From Actinocorallia herbida (GTDB lineage: Bacteria > Actinomycetota > Actinomycetes > Streptosporangiales > Streptosporangiaceae), in assembly GCF_003751225.1 (NCBI RefSeq), contig NZ_RJKE01000001.1:3100001-3164000 (forward strand): a stretch of DNA of 64,000 nt, written 5' to 3'. Below the pieces are notes generated by a model. It did no database searches. It had not been told where the DNA came from and saw nothing but the letters and a program-made list of their open reading frames with translations. Shown here one piece after another: positions 28,185-36,700 of this stretch (position 1 is the first letter of the stretch; each line of letters starts with the position of its first letter). A program made the translations under genes and the position numbers.

Positions 28185-29515
28185 GTGGGGTCGATGCCGC
28201 TCCGGTCGATGGCGGCGCCGTTCGTGATCTCCGAGGCCTGCGGGGTGTCGGTGCGGACCCGTCTGAAAGGCCTCACCGCCCAGGACGAGGAGGTGCTGCG
28301 GAGGGTCGGCGCGCATCTGGGATCGCTCGCTTCCCGGGACCTCAAGGCGCGGTGCGCTGACGGTCTGGGGCACAGTGGACGGCGGAAAGAGCCTCGCTCG
28401 TGGCCGGCATCATCTGGAGGCGGCCGGGGTGAGTGAGCAGGAGTGGAGGGGTCGGTGGGAGGCGGCCCGCTGGTTCCTGTCCGCCGACGGTGAGACCGGC
28501 AAACGGCACGGCAACGAAACCCTCCGCATCACGCCCGACGGACAGGTCTTCATCAAGCTGCCCGCCCCACTGGCGGACCTCGCGAACGCGCCCCACGGCC
28601 GGTACACAGTGTCCGCCCGCGCCTCCTTCGCCCATTGCGGCCGGGAGTGGGCAGATCGGGTCGAGGCGGACCGGGCGGTGGCCTACCGCATCCACGTGGA
28701 CCCCGCACGGGGCCGCTGGTACGTGGACGTGTCCTGGCAGCGCCCGCCCGTGCAGACGATCTCGCTGGAGGCGGCACTGGCTGCGGGTGTGATCGGAATC
28801 GACACCAACGCCGACCACCTCGCGGCCTGGCACCTGGACGTTCACGGTAACCCGGTGGGGAGGCCGCGCCGGTTCTCCTACGACCTGTCGGGCACCGCCT
28901 CGCACCGCGACGCGCAACTCCGCCACGCCCTCACCCGGCTCCTGAACTGGACCCGCCACCTCGGCGTCGCGGCGATCGCTGTGGAGGATCTCGACTTCAC
29001 CGACGTCAAAACCCGCGAGAAGCACGGCAGACGGCGCCTGCGCCAGGTCGTCCACGGAATCCCGACGGCCCGGTTGGAGGCCCGGCTGGTGTCGATGGCC
29101 GCCGAACACGCGATCGCCTCGGTGGCGGTGGATGCGGCCTACACCAGCCGGTGGGGAGCCCAGCATCGGCAGCAGCCCACCAGCACACCCGCACACAAGA
29201 CCAGCCGACATGAGGCCGCGAGCCTCGTGATCGGACGGCGCGCCCAAGGACATGGCGCCCGGCGACGGACGGCACCGCCCCGACACCACCAGAGCGATGG
29301 TGCCGGGCATCGGACCCTCCAGGCCCGGCACCACGGCCTCGGGTGTGAGGAACCCCGCCCCGCTCGAACCGGAGGGCGGACACGATCCGCCGCTCCACCG
29401 GGCGCGTGAAAGCCGGGGACCAGTCTGTCCAGCACCGTTCGGGACAGACGCACTGGCCCCGGGAGGAACACTCCTGGACAGTGCTCAGGAACGGTTGACC
29501 CTGACGTGCGGGTGA
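28185..29515 (+). mobile_element. Decayed IS200/IS605-type element carrying only a tnpB-like gene
   Basis: The unit covers the tnpB-like pseudogene and the 100-odd bases after it, which still hold TnpB-element-like open sequence ending near 29515. No tnpA is present, as is common for stand-alone tnpB elements. The left boundary may be near 28136, where ATCAC-ATTGA-GTGAT forms a small hairpin. Exact ends cannot be set without an intact relative. Confidence 0.5.
28209..29409 (+). pseudogene. tnpB: TnpB-family nuclease gene with internal deletion and frame change
   Basis: Frame 3 from ATG 28209 reads the start of a TnpB-related protein (VRTRLKGLTAQDEEVLRRVG then LASRDLKARCADGLGHSGRR). Near 28373-28385 the reading moves to frame 1 (GGKSLARGRHHLEAAGVSEQ) with about 100 codons missing compared with intact relatives as I remember them. 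The rest is well kept: RuvC-I Asp in GIDTNADH (codon 28801), RuvC-II Glu in AVEDLDF (28984), RuvC-III Asp in VDAAYTSRWG (29131). The zinc-ribbon CxxC pairs of classic TnpB are absent, as in the actinobacterial group with SRWGAQH. Probably inactive because the N-terminal half is broken. Confidence 0.7.
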
Positions 29516-29576
29516 GGGGTTACGGTGCCGGGCGCCGGGTCCGAGGGGCGGGCCCGGGACGTCAGGGAGGTTCGTG

Positions 29577-30587
29577 ATGGGTGCCGTGGTGCGGGGTGAC
29601 GTGATGCGGGAGATCCGGGTGGCGGCGGTGCGGGAGGGGCTGCCGTCGGAGGAGGACTTCGCGGTGGTGGAGGCGCCGGTTCCGGCGGTGGGGGAAGGGG
29701 AGATGCTGGTGCGGAACCGGTGGTTCGCGGTGTTCCCCGCGGTGCGGACGCTGCTGGGGGGAGGGGTGCCGGGGACGCCGTTCCCGGCGCTGCGGGTGGG
29801 AGACGCGCTGTTCGGGCCCGCGGTCGGGGAGGTCGTCGCCTCGGCCGCGGGCGGGCCGGTGCCCGGGACGCTGGTGGCGCACTTCCTGGGGTGGCGGGAG
29901 TACGCCGCGGTGCCGGTGGCGCAGGCCGTTCCGCTGGACGACGTGCTGCCCGATCCGGCGGCGGAGCTCTCGCAGGGGGCACTGGCGTACGCGGCGCTGA
30001 CGCGGGACGCCGATCTGCGGCCGGGCGAGACGGTGTTCGTGACGGGCGGGGCGGGGGCCGTCGGGTCGATGGCGGGTCAGGTGGCGCGGCTGCTCGGTGC
30101 CGGAAGGGTCGTCGGGAGCACGGGGTCGCCGGACAAGGCCCGGCGGATGAAGGCGGAGCTGGGCTATGACGCCGTGGTGCCGCGGGATGCGGAAGGGCTC
30201 GCCGAGGCCGCGCCGGAAGGGCTCGACGTCGTCATCGACACCGTCGGGGGAGCGCAGTTGCGCGCCGCCGTCGCCGCCGCGCGTCCGGGGGCGCGGATCG
30301 TGCTGGTCGGCACGCTCGGCGGCCAGCTCGCCCCGGGCCGGACCGGCACCGACGCGCCGGTCGAGCTGGACACCTTCCAGCTCGTCGCCAAGGCGGTCAC
30401 GCTGCGCGGGTTCCGCGGCCTCTCGCCGGACGAACGCCGATCGGGCACCGAGCGGCTCGGCGTGTGGCTGCGCGAGGGCCGGATCTCCTTCCCGCACACC
30501 CGGGTGGCGGGATTGTCCGGCGCGCCCCGGGCGTTGACCGAACTGCTGGCGGGCGTCCACCTCGGCGCCGTCATCGTGGAGCTGTGA
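29577..30587 (+). CDS. MDR-family NADP-dependent oxidoreductase (PTGR/curcumin reductase-like)
   Basis: A 336-residue zinc-independent medium-chain reductase. A GroES-like N-domain (about 15-130, no structural-zinc Cys cluster) is followed by a Rossmann domain with VFVTGGAGAVGSMAGQVA (about 148-165) and the NADP-side motif STGSPDKARRM. The end QLVAKAVTLRGF...GAVIVEL is typical of leukotriene B4 12-hydroxydehydrogenase relatives, which reduce activated C=C bonds. ATG 29577 follows GGGAGG; ATG 29604 is a weaker choice. A MerR regulator follows 13 bp later and probably controls both. Confidence 0.87.
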   Translation: MGAVVRGDVMREIRVAAVREGLPSEEDFAVVEAPVPAVGEGEMLVRNRWFAVFPAVRTLLGGGVPGTPFPALRVGDALFGPAVGEVVASAAGGPVPGTLVAHFLGWREYAAVPVAQAVPLDDVLPDPAAELSQGALAYAALTRDADLRPGETVFVTGGAGAVGSMAGQVARLLGAGRVVGSTGSPDKARRMKAELGYDAVVPRDAEGLAEAAPEGLDVVIDTVGGAQLRAAVAAARPGARIVLVGTLGGQLAPGRTGTDAPVELDTFQLVAKAVTLRGFRGLSPDERRSGTERLGVWLREGRISFPHTRVAGLSGAPRALTELLAGVHLGAVIVEL

Positions 30588-30600
30588 CCCGGGAGGGGCC

Positions 30601-31071
30601 ATGCGCATAGGCGACGCGGCGGCGGTCACCGGAACGACGCCGCGAGCGCTGCGGTTCTACGAGGAGCGCGGCCTGCTGACGGTGCCGCGCACCCCGTCCG
30701 GTCAGCGCGAGTACGGACCACCCGAACTCGGTCGTATCCGCACCATTCGCCTCCTGCTTTCGCTCGGCCTCACCGTCGAGGACGTCCACTCCTCCGCCGC
30801 GCGGCTGGACGCCTTCGAAGGCGACGGACTCCCTGCTCACGGCGGCCCCGCCTGCGACGCCTCCCAGGGCATCGCCGCAGCCCGCCTCGCCGCCCTCGAC
30901 AGCGAGATCGCCCGCCTCACCGTCCTCCGCACCCGTCTGGCCGAAGCCCTCGCCCTCCCCTGCCGGCCGACGACGGGGGGCGTCCCGGGCGGACGCGAGG
31001 CAGCGGATCCTCCCGTCCGCGAGGGCCTACCGGGTGCCTTCGGGACGCGGCCGCCGATGCTCCGCCCGTGA
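30601..31071 (+). CDS. MerR-family transcriptional regulator
   Basis: A 156-residue regulator. The winged HTH is intact at 1-70 (MRIGDAAAVTGTTPRALRFY then EERGLLTVPRTPSGQREYGP). A dimerisation helix follows (80-120, IAAARLAALDSEIARLTVLRTRLAEAL). The C-terminal 35 residues are Pro/Gly-rich with no clear effector domain; the single Cys in LPCRP is not a metal-site pattern by itself. It starts 13 bp after the oxidoreductase stop, so the pair is one transcript; MerR regulators often activate their own stress-response operon. Confidence 0.87.
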   Translation: MRIGDAAAVTGTTPRALRFYEERGLLTVPRTPSGQREYGPPELGRIRTIRLLLSLGLTVEDVHSSAARLDAFEGDGLPAHGGPACDASQGIAAARLAALDSEIARLTVLRTRLAEALALPCRPTTGGVPGGREAADPPVREGLPGAFGTRPPMLRP

Positions 31072-31095
31072 CGTGCCCGCACGCGGTGCCGGGGC

Positions 31096-31761
31096 TCAAC
31101 GGGCTCCGGCGGCTTCGAGGAGGGCGGCGATCCCGGTCTGGCGGCGGGCCTCGGCGTGGCGCCGAGGGGTGATGCCGTCGTCGTCGGCGATGGAGAGGTC
31201 GGCTCCTGCGGCGATGAGGAGGGTGACGATCTCCACGTAGGGGCGGGAGCCGTCGCCGAGGATGATCGCCTCGAGGAGGGCGGTCCAGCCCAGGTCGTTG
31301 ACGTGGTCGACGTCGATCGCGGTCTTCAGGAGTTCGCGGACATAGGGGACGTGGCCGCGTTCGCAGGCGGGGATGAGAGCGATGCCGCCGTAGCGGTTGC
31401 GGATCGTCAGGTCGGGGCGGGCCGGGAGCAGGGTGCGCAGCATGGCGACGCTGCCGGTCACGCCGGTGACGAGGAAGGGGGTGTCGTGGCGGCCGTCGAG
31501 GGCGTCGGGGTCGGCCCCGGCCGCGACGAGTGCTTCGGCGGCCTCGACACGGTCGTAGGTCGCGGCGAGGAGGAGCGCGGTCCGTCCCGCGGGGTCGCGG
31601 GCCTCGAGCTCGGCGCCGTCGGCCAGCGCGACCCTGACCGCCCGCGCGTCGCCCGCCGCGGCGGCCTCCAGTAGATCCACGCCGGTGCTCCCTTCGTTCC
31701 GCGGGGCCGCGCCGCAGCCGGTCAGCGCGACCGGCGACGCGAGGAACGCCCGCCTGCCCAT
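31096..31761 (-). CDS. Ankyrin-repeat lipoprotein, Tat-like signal
   Basis: A 221-residue protein. The signal MGRRAFLASPVALTGC has twin Arg and a lipobox (ALTGC), so it is probably exported and lipid-anchored. Five or so ankyrin repeats follow (DLLEAAAAGDARAVRVALADGA; GRTALLLAATYDRVEAAEALVAAGADPD; and later GWTALLEAIILGDG...LLIAAGADLSIADDDG). Ankyrins mediate protein binding. ATG 31761 has GGGGAAG 8 bases upstream; GTG 31767 is in frame. It is convergent with the MerR gene (24 bp apart) and in the same direction as the HbpS-like gene upstream. Confidence 0.85.
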   Translation of the reverse strand: MGRRAFLASPVALTGCGAAPRNEGSTGVDLLEAAAAGDARAVRVALADGAELEARDPAGRTALLLAATYDRVEAAEALVAAGADPDALDGRHDTPFLVTGVTGSVAMLRTLLPARPDLTIRNRYGGIALIPACERGHVPYVRELLKTAIDVDHVNDLGWTALLEAIILGDGSRPYVEIVTLLIAAGADLSIADDDGITPRRHAEARRQTGIAALLEAAGAR

Positions 31762-31792
31762 CGTCACATCTTCCCCTCTCGTCCCCGCGAAG

Positions 31793-31820
31793 AGGGGCCG
31801 CGGGAGGACCCGCGGCCCCT
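31793..31820 (-). terminator. Terminator of the HbpS-like gene
   Basis: A perfect 12-bp stem (31793-31804 with 31809-31820) and a 4-base loop begin 8 bases after the stop of the haem-binding protein gene on the minus strand. It overlaps the region just upstream of the ankyrin gene start. Confidence 0.75.
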
Positions 31821-31827
31821 GGCAAGG

Positions 31828-32346
31828 TCAGTTCAGCCCGCGCTGGATGGCCTTGAGGCCCTCCTGGGCGAGGCGCGCGTCGATGTCGCCGGACGGCGCG
31901 CCCGCGACGCCGATCCCCGCGATCGGGGCGCCACCCGACGCGATCGGCAGCCCGCCGCCCAGGAACAGGGTGCCCGGAATGTCGCGGAGGGTGGCCCCCG
32001 AGCCCGTGACGTTCGCGGCGAGTTCGGCGGTCGGGCGGCCGAAGCTGACCGAGGTGAACGCCTTGCGCTTGGCCGACTCCTCGGTCTGCGGGCCCGCGCC
32101 GTCCCCGCGCAGGATGATCTTGACCGCACCCGAGCGCTCCACGATGGCGACCGTCACCCGCTGGTTCTCCTTGCCCGCGGCCTTCTGCACCGCGTCGGCG
32201 GCCCGGAGGGCGGCCTCGGCCGTCAGCGTGCTCCCGGTGACGACGGTGTCGCGGTCGGGCGCGGCGGAGGCCGAAGCCGCCGTGAAGGCCGCGGTCCCGG
32301 CGGTGAGGACGAGCCCTCCGGCGACGGCGGCGACCAGCTTCTTCAT
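31828..32346 (-). CDS. hbpS: Secreted GlcG/HbpS-family haem-binding protein
   Basis: A 172-residue protein with Sec signal peptide (MKKLVAAVAGGLVLTAGTAAF...ASA, cleaved near 28) and a complete GlcG/HbpS domain: LTAEAALRAADAVQKAAGKENQRV, TVAIVERSGAVKIILRGDGA, KRKAFTSVSFGRPTAELA and the Gly-rich turn GGGLPIASGGAPIAGIGVAG. In Streptomyces reticuli HbpS is an extracellular octamer that binds haem and modulates the SenS kinase. Here the gene is divergent from a SenS-like kinase and SenR-like regulator, the same partner set, so the same role is likely. Its own strong terminator follows. Confidence 0.85.
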   Translation of the reverse strand: MKKLVAAVAGGLVLTAGTAAFTAASASAAPDRDTVVTGSTLTAEAALRAADAVQKAAGKENQRVTVAIVERSGAVKIILRGDGAGPQTEESAKRKAFTSVSFGRPTAELAANVTGSGATLRDIPGTLFLGGGLPIASGGAPIAGIGVAGAPSGDIDARLAQEGLKAIQRGLN

Positions 32347-32523
32347 GGGGTTCCTCCAGTTCTGCGAGGGCCCCTGCGGCCTCGCACCTCCCACTCTTCG
32401 CCCGGACGCCTCCCGATCCGTCGGGGAAAAGGCCGATCCGAAAACGCCGGTAGGTGGAGGTCGATATCGGCCGTAAGGTGGATGCGCCGACGTCCCGGAT
32501 CTGGTCGGCTACGGAAGGTGATG
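32347..32523. promoter_or_regulatory. Divergent control region hbpS / senS-like
   Basis: A 177-bp gap between the two divergent starts. It holds a spaced inverted repeat GGCCGAT (32431-32437) and ATCGGCC (32466-32472), the right arm within a CGATATCG palindrome (32462-32469). These are candidate SenR-type or redox-regulator sites; no consensus is proven from this sequence. Confidence 0.4.
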
Positions 32524-33639
32524 ATGGGTGAATCGGACAAGAGGCTGACGGCGGCCGTCAGCGCGGGCTTCTACCTGCTGCTCCTCGCCTCAGTGCTGCG
32601 CATGATCACCCGGCACGGGGCGGTCGAGTACACGGTCCTGCCGCTGACCCTCTCCGCGGTCCTCGCCGTCCTGTACGGCGCGGGCGTCCTGTGCTGGGAG
32701 GCGCTCGGCCGCCACCGCGTCCGGTGGCTGCTCGCGCTCGTCGGCTGCTGGCTGGCGCTCACCGAGATCGCGCCGAGCTTCAGCTGGTGTGCGATCCCGC
32801 TCTTCTTCGTCAGCCTGCGGGTGCTGCCGCACCGGTTCACCGCGGTCGTGGTGCTCGTCCTCACCGTGGCGGTGATCTCGGTGCAGATCCAGGTCGCCGA
32901 CAGATTCGACCCCAGCCTCGTCCTCGCGCCGATCGGCGTCGCGGCGATGACGTCGACGGTGTTCGTGGTGCTCGAGCGGCTGATCGACGATCTCACCCGG
33001 ACCCGCGGGGAACTCGCCACGGCCCAGCGCGCGGCGGGCGTCCTGGCCGAGCGTGAAAGGCTCGCCAGGGAGATCCACGACAGCCTGGCCCAGGGCCTGA
33101 CCAGCATGGGCATGCTGCTCCAGGCCGCCGACCGGGCCTTCGACCACGATCCGGCACGGGCGCGGGCCCTCGCCGCCCAGGCCGCCGGCACCGCCTCGGC
33201 GAGCCTGGAGGACGCCCGCCGGTTCCTGCGCGGCCTCAACGCGCCGGAGGGAAGCCTGCCCGACGCCCTGCGCGCGCTGGCGGGCCGCGGCCTCGCCCCC
33301 GTCGAGGTGCGGACGGAAGGCGCCGAGTACGACCTGCCACCCGATCAGCGGGAGGCGCTGCTGCGGGTCGCGCAGGGCGCGCTCGCCAACGCCGCCGAGC
33401 ACGCGACCGCCGAACGGGTCGTGATCACCCTGTCCTACCTCGACGACACCGTCACGCTCGACGTCTACGACGACGGCTCGGGCTTCGACCGGACCTCCGT
33501 CACGAGCGCCCCCGGCCGCGGCTTCGGGCTGCGCGCCATGCGGGACAGGCTCGACGCCGTCGCCGGGACCCTGACCGTCGAGACCGCTCCAGGCGAGGGC
33601 ACCACGATCGCCGCGACGGTGCCCCGGAGGACGCCGTGA
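32524..33639 (+). CDS. senS: SenS-like sensor histidine kinase
   Basis: A 371-residue integral-membrane kinase. Five to six hydrophobic helices fill residues 10-150 with little extracellular loop. HisKA_3 follows with LAREIHDSLAQGL (His185), then HATPase_c with N box GALANAAEHA and G boxes DDGSGF and GRGFGLRAMRDRL. ATG 32524 is 5 bases from GGAAGG (ATG 32521 also possible). Its GTGA overlap with the response-regulator gene and divergence from an HbpS-like gene match the S. reticuli HbpS-SenS-SenR set, where the kinase responds to haem and oxidative stress through HbpS. Confidence 0.85.
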   Translation: MGESDKRLTAAVSAGFYLLLLASVLRMITRHGAVEYTVLPLTLSAVLAVLYGAGVLCWEALGRHRVRWLLALVGCWLALTEIAPSFSWCAIPLFFVSLRVLPHRFTAVVVLVLTVAVISVQIQVADRFDPSLVLAPIGVAAMTSTVFVVLERLIDDLTRTRGELATAQRAAGVLAERERLAREIHDSLAQGLTSMGMLLQAADRAFDHDPARARALAAQAAGTASASLEDARRFLRGLNAPEGSLPDALRALAGRGLAPVEVRTEGAEYDLPPDQREALLRVAQGALANAAEHATAERVVITLSYLDDTVTLDVYDDGSGFDRTSVTSAPGRGFGLRAMRDRLDAVAGTLTVETAPGEGTTIAATVPRRTP

Positions 33640-34268
33640 CCGTCCGAGTGATGATCGTCGACGATCACGCGGTCGTCCGGGCCGGGCTGCGGGCGCTCCT
33701 GGCCGGGGAGGACGACCTCGAACTCGTCGCCGAGGCGTCCGACGGGGAGGAGGCCGTCCGGCGCGCCGCCCTCGACGCGCCCGACGTCGTCCTCATGGAC
33801 CTCCGGCTCGACGGCGGCATCGACGGCGTCGAGGCCACCCGGCGCGTCCTCGCCCTGCCCGCCCCACCGCACGTCCTCGTCCTCACCACCTACGACTCCG
33901 ACGCCGACCTCGCCCGCGCGATCGACGCCGGCGCCACCGGCTACCTCCTCAAGGCGGGCCCGCCCGACGAGCTCTTCGCCGGCGTCCGCGCCGCCGCCCG
34001 AGGCGAGACCGCGCTGTCTCCCAAGGTCGCCGGCAAGCTCATGAACCGCGTCCGCCGCCCGTCCGTCTCCCTCACCCCCCGCGAGATAGAGATCCTCACC
34101 CTCCTCGCCGAAGGCCGCACCAACCGCGACCTGGCCCGCCACCTCTACATCAGCGAAGCCACCGTCAAGACCCACCTCCTCCACATCTACGCCAAACTCG
34201 GCGTCGACTCCCGCACCGCCGCCGTCACCACCGCCGCCGACCGCCGCCTCATCCGCCTGACGGACTGA
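33636..34268 (+). CDS. senR: SenR-like NarL/FixJ response regulator
   Basis: A 210-residue regulator. The receiver domain (4-120) has acidic pocket D9-D10, phospho-acceptor Asp55 (VVLMDLRLDG), Thr in VLTTYDSD and Lys in YLLKAG. The LuxR-type HTH (about 145-205) reads LTPREIEILTLLAEGRTNRDLARHLYISEATVKTHLLHIYAKLGV in the usual blocks. GTG 33636 overlaps the kinase stop. In the SenS/SenR model it controls redox genes and the hbpS-senSR locus; the divergent gap is its likely target. Confidence 0.9.
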   Translation: MTVRVMIVDDHAVVRAGLRALLAGEDDLELVAEASDGEEAVRRAALDAPDVVLMDLRLDGGIDGVEATRRVLALPAPPHVLVLTTYDSDADLARAIDAGATGYLLKAGPPDELFAGVRAAARGETALSPKVAGKLMNRVRRPSVSLTPREIEILTLLAEGRTNRDLARHLYISEATVKTHLLHIYAKLGVDSRTAAVTTAADRRLIRLTD

Positions 34269-34315
34269 CCGGCGGGTCGGCGGACACGGCCGCCGCGTCC
34301 GGGCATCCTCGAGGC

Positions 34316-34753
34316 ATGGACGACGACGCGGAAGAGGCCAGGGGAGCCGGGGCGCTCGTGGTGAACGACGCGGGCGAGTACCTGCTGCACCTTCGGGACG
34401 ACATTCCGGGCATCTGTGATCCGGGTGCCTGGTCGCTCATCGGCGGGAACCGCGATTCCGGGGAGACCTCCGAGGAGACGATCCGCCGAGAACTGAAGGA
34501 AGAGGCCGGGCTGGACCTGCCGGATCTCGTGCGGTTCACCGTCGCGGAGAGCGTGGGGCACGACGGTCTCGCGAAGGGGCGCGTCCAGGTGTTCCGCGCG
34601 GTGTGGAACGGCGACGCGGCGGCCCTGCCCGTCGGAGAGGGCATCATGTTCCACTGGTTCGCCCCGGACGTCGTGCCGCGGTTGCGGATGAGCGGGTGGG
34701 CGCGCGCGGCGATCGCGCGGGACCAGGGGCGGGAACCCGATGAGGGGGGCTGA
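34316..34753 (+). CDS. Nudix hydrolase
   Basis: A 145-residue pyrophosphohydrolase. The Nudix box is complete: G(x5)E(x7)REUxEExGU is met by GNRDSGE and RELKEEAGL (about 43-65), preceded by GAWSLIGG. The substrate cannot be told. It follows the response regulator by 47 bp in the same direction and may be read through from that transcript. It ends before a small VOC remnant. Confidence 0.88.
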   Translation: MDDDAEEARGAGALVVNDAGEYLLHLRDDIPGICDPGAWSLIGGNRDSGETSEETIRRELKEEAGLDLPDLVRFTVAESVGHDGLAKGRVQVFRAVWNGDAAALPVGEGIMFHWFAPDVVPRLRMSGWARAAIARDQGREPDEGG

Positions 34754-34853
34754 CGCGCGGGTTCGGGAAACCGCCGGAGGGGGCTGATACCTCGGGGGAG
34801 CGGACGGTTCTCGGCGGGATGCCGGGAGCACCCGACGTGGTGAGGGGGAGGAC

Positions 34854-35018
34854 ATGGCGCTGGGGTGGAAGGTGGTCTTCGACGCTGCGGAGCCGTACCG
34901 GCCGGCGGTGTTCCGGGCGGGGGCGCCGGAGCACGTGGTGGAGGACAACAGCGCGCTGATCGAGCGGCTGCCGTCGGTGGGGGGATCGACGGGAAGGCTT
35001 GGCCGCCATGTCGCCTAA
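34854..35018 (+). pseudogene. VOC/glyoxalase-like gene remnant
   Basis: A 54-codon frame starting at ATG 34854 after GAGGGGGAGGAC reads MALGWKVVFDAAEPYRP, then EHVVEDNSALIERLPS, and stops. This pattern is the N-terminus of actinobacterial VOC-family proteins, which usually continue for more than 100 residues. The part between (a WA-rich segment) and everything after is missing, so this is a truncated leftover with a still good ribosome site. Confidence 0.55.
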
Positions 35019-35027
35019 ACTGCCGTG

Positions 35028-35240
35028 ATGAGCCCCGCCCGAGACCCTGAGCCCTCCGAATACCAGTTGCCGCACGGCGTGAATCTCGTCTGTGTGGTCT
35101 GCGCGCACGAGCTCTTCGAGCGGGACACCCGCAAGCTCAACTCCACGGGCATGGAGTTCATGAACCTCGCCTGGGCCAACCGGAACGCCACCCTCCTCAT
35201 CTGCGCCCGCTGCCGCCACATCCACTGGTTCGACGCCTGA
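35028..35240 (+). CDS. Small zinc-ribbon protein
   Basis: A 70-residue protein with two CxxC knuckles, VCVVCAHEL (near 22) and LLICARCRHIHWF (near 60), about 35 residues apart: one zinc ribbon. The type is widespread in actinomycetes and usually annotated as DNA-binding or hypothetical, but binding is not shown by sequence. ATG 35028 (GTG 35025 just before it). It is close behind the VOC remnant. Confidence 0.75.
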   Translation: MSPARDPEPSEYQLPHGVNLVCVVCAHELFERDTRKLNSTGMEFMNLAWANRNATLLICARCRHIHWFDA

Positions 35241-35536
35241 CGCCCCGGCCGACCCGCGTCCGCCGGCGGCCGGGCCGAGGCCGGGGGCTCGGGTACTCGC
35301 GCCGTGCGGCGATGACGCATCCCGCCGTCCCCGTGCGGGCTGAGCCCGGCCACCGGACCTGACGGTCCGCACCCTCGGCTCCGCGAAGCCCGGTCGGTTG
35401 AGCGGCACATGTATGCGGCCCGTCCTGGGGATGCCGATTGCGGGGAGGAATCGGCGGCGCTCGGTGACCGCTCCGGGGCGCGGGCCCCGTACGGCCATAC
35501 GGTCGGGACTTCGGCCGACGTTCAGCGGGGGGCGCT
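35241..35536. other. 296-bp gap, no gene seen
   Basis: Open frames exist here on both strands because of high GC, but none has a ribosome site or recognisable similarity. No strong hairpin or repeat was found. Confidence 0.4.
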
Positions 35537-36550
35537 GTGGCGGGCATCGGGCGGGGCGACGAGCCCGTGGAGGAGACGCGGCCCGGGGGTGGACGCCGTC
35601 GGCGCCGCGCGTTGAGGATCACGGCGGGTGCCGTCGCCGGAGCGGTCGTCGCGGTGGCCTTCGCGCTGCGCGCACCGTCGCCGGTCGGGCACTGGAACAG
35701 CGCCGAGGGCCGCGCGGACTTCCTGGCCGCCTATGACCGGGCGATGGCCGCGATGCCGCGTCCCGCGGCGACGCTCGATGTGCCGACCGATTTCGGATTC
35801 GTCCGGGTCTATCGGTACGCGGGTGCCGCGGGCCGGGCGGAACCGCTCGTGCTGCTGCCGGGCAGGGCCTCGGCGTCACCGGTCTGGGCGGACAACATGC
35901 CGTCCCTGCTCCGGATCGGCGACGTTTACACGCTCGACCTGCTCGGCGAGCCGGGCCGGAGCGTCCAGGACGCGCCGATCACCTCCGCGGCCGACCAGGC
36001 GGCCTGGCTGGACCAGGTGCTCGAGCGACTGCCGGAGCACGCCTTTCACGTCGTAGGGCTGTCGATCGGCGGATGGGCCGCGGTGCACCTCGCGCTCCGC
36101 GCGCCCCGGCGCGTCGCCACCCTGACGCTCATCGACCCGGTCTACACGTTCTCCGACATCCCGTTCGCTACGGCGCTCCGCGCGATCCCGGCCGCCGTCC
36201 CCTGGCTGCCCAAGTCCTGGCGCGACTCCTTCACCTCCTACACCGCAGGCGGCGCCGCCGTCACCGACGTGCCCGTCGCCGCGATGATCGAATCCGGCAT
36301 GCGCAACCACACCCGGCGTCTCCCGCAGCCCGCCCTCCTCCCCGAGAAGGATCTGCGCCGCCTCACCATGCCGGTCCTGGCGATCCTCGCCGGCGACTCG
36401 GTGATGCACGACCCCGCCACCTCCCGCACCGTCGCCGAACGCGCCCTCCCGCACGCCACCGTCAAGCTCTACCCGCACGCCTCCCACGCCCTCAACGGCG
36501 AGCACCCCGCCGAACTGGCCACCGACCTCACCACCTTCCTCATTCCCTGA
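35537..36550 (+). CDS. Membrane-anchored alpha/beta hydrolase
   Basis: A 337-residue hydrolase. The N-terminus is Arg-rich (GGGRRRRRALRI) followed by one hydrophobic helix (about 27-45), giving a signal anchor with the enzyme outside. The fold has the strand LVLLPGRASAS, nucleophile elbow GLSIGGWAA, acid region AILAGDSVMHDP and catalytic His in HASHALNGEHP. The substrate is unknown; the family includes lipases and haloperoxidase-like enzymes. GTG 35537 is the first start, with GGGGGGCGC upstream; ATG starts further in would cut the anchor. Confidence 0.83.
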   Translation: MAGIGRGDEPVEETRPGGGRRRRRALRITAGAVAGAVVAVAFALRAPSPVGHWNSAEGRADFLAAYDRAMAAMPRPAATLDVPTDFGFVRVYRYAGAAGRAEPLVLLPGRASASPVWADNMPSLLRIGDVYTLDLLGEPGRSVQDAPITSAADQAAWLDQVLERLPEHAFHVVGLSIGGWAAVHLALRAPRRVATLTLIDPVYTFSDIPFATALRAIPAAVPWLPKSWRDSFTSYTAGGAAVTDVPVAAMIESGMRNHTRRLPQPALLPEKDLRRLTMPVLAILAGDSVMHDPATSRTVAERALPHATVKLYPHASHALNGEHPAELATDLTTFLIP

Positions 36551-36700
36551 CCCCGCCCACCGGCCACGTCGTCCCGTTATTTGCCGAAACAGGGTGATTG
36601 GACGATTCTGGGTGGTTCGGCGGTTCGTGGACGAGACTCGGGTCGTGGGTGGTTATGTCATTATTTTGATCATCAGGGAGAGATCGGGCTCGGGGGTTTG

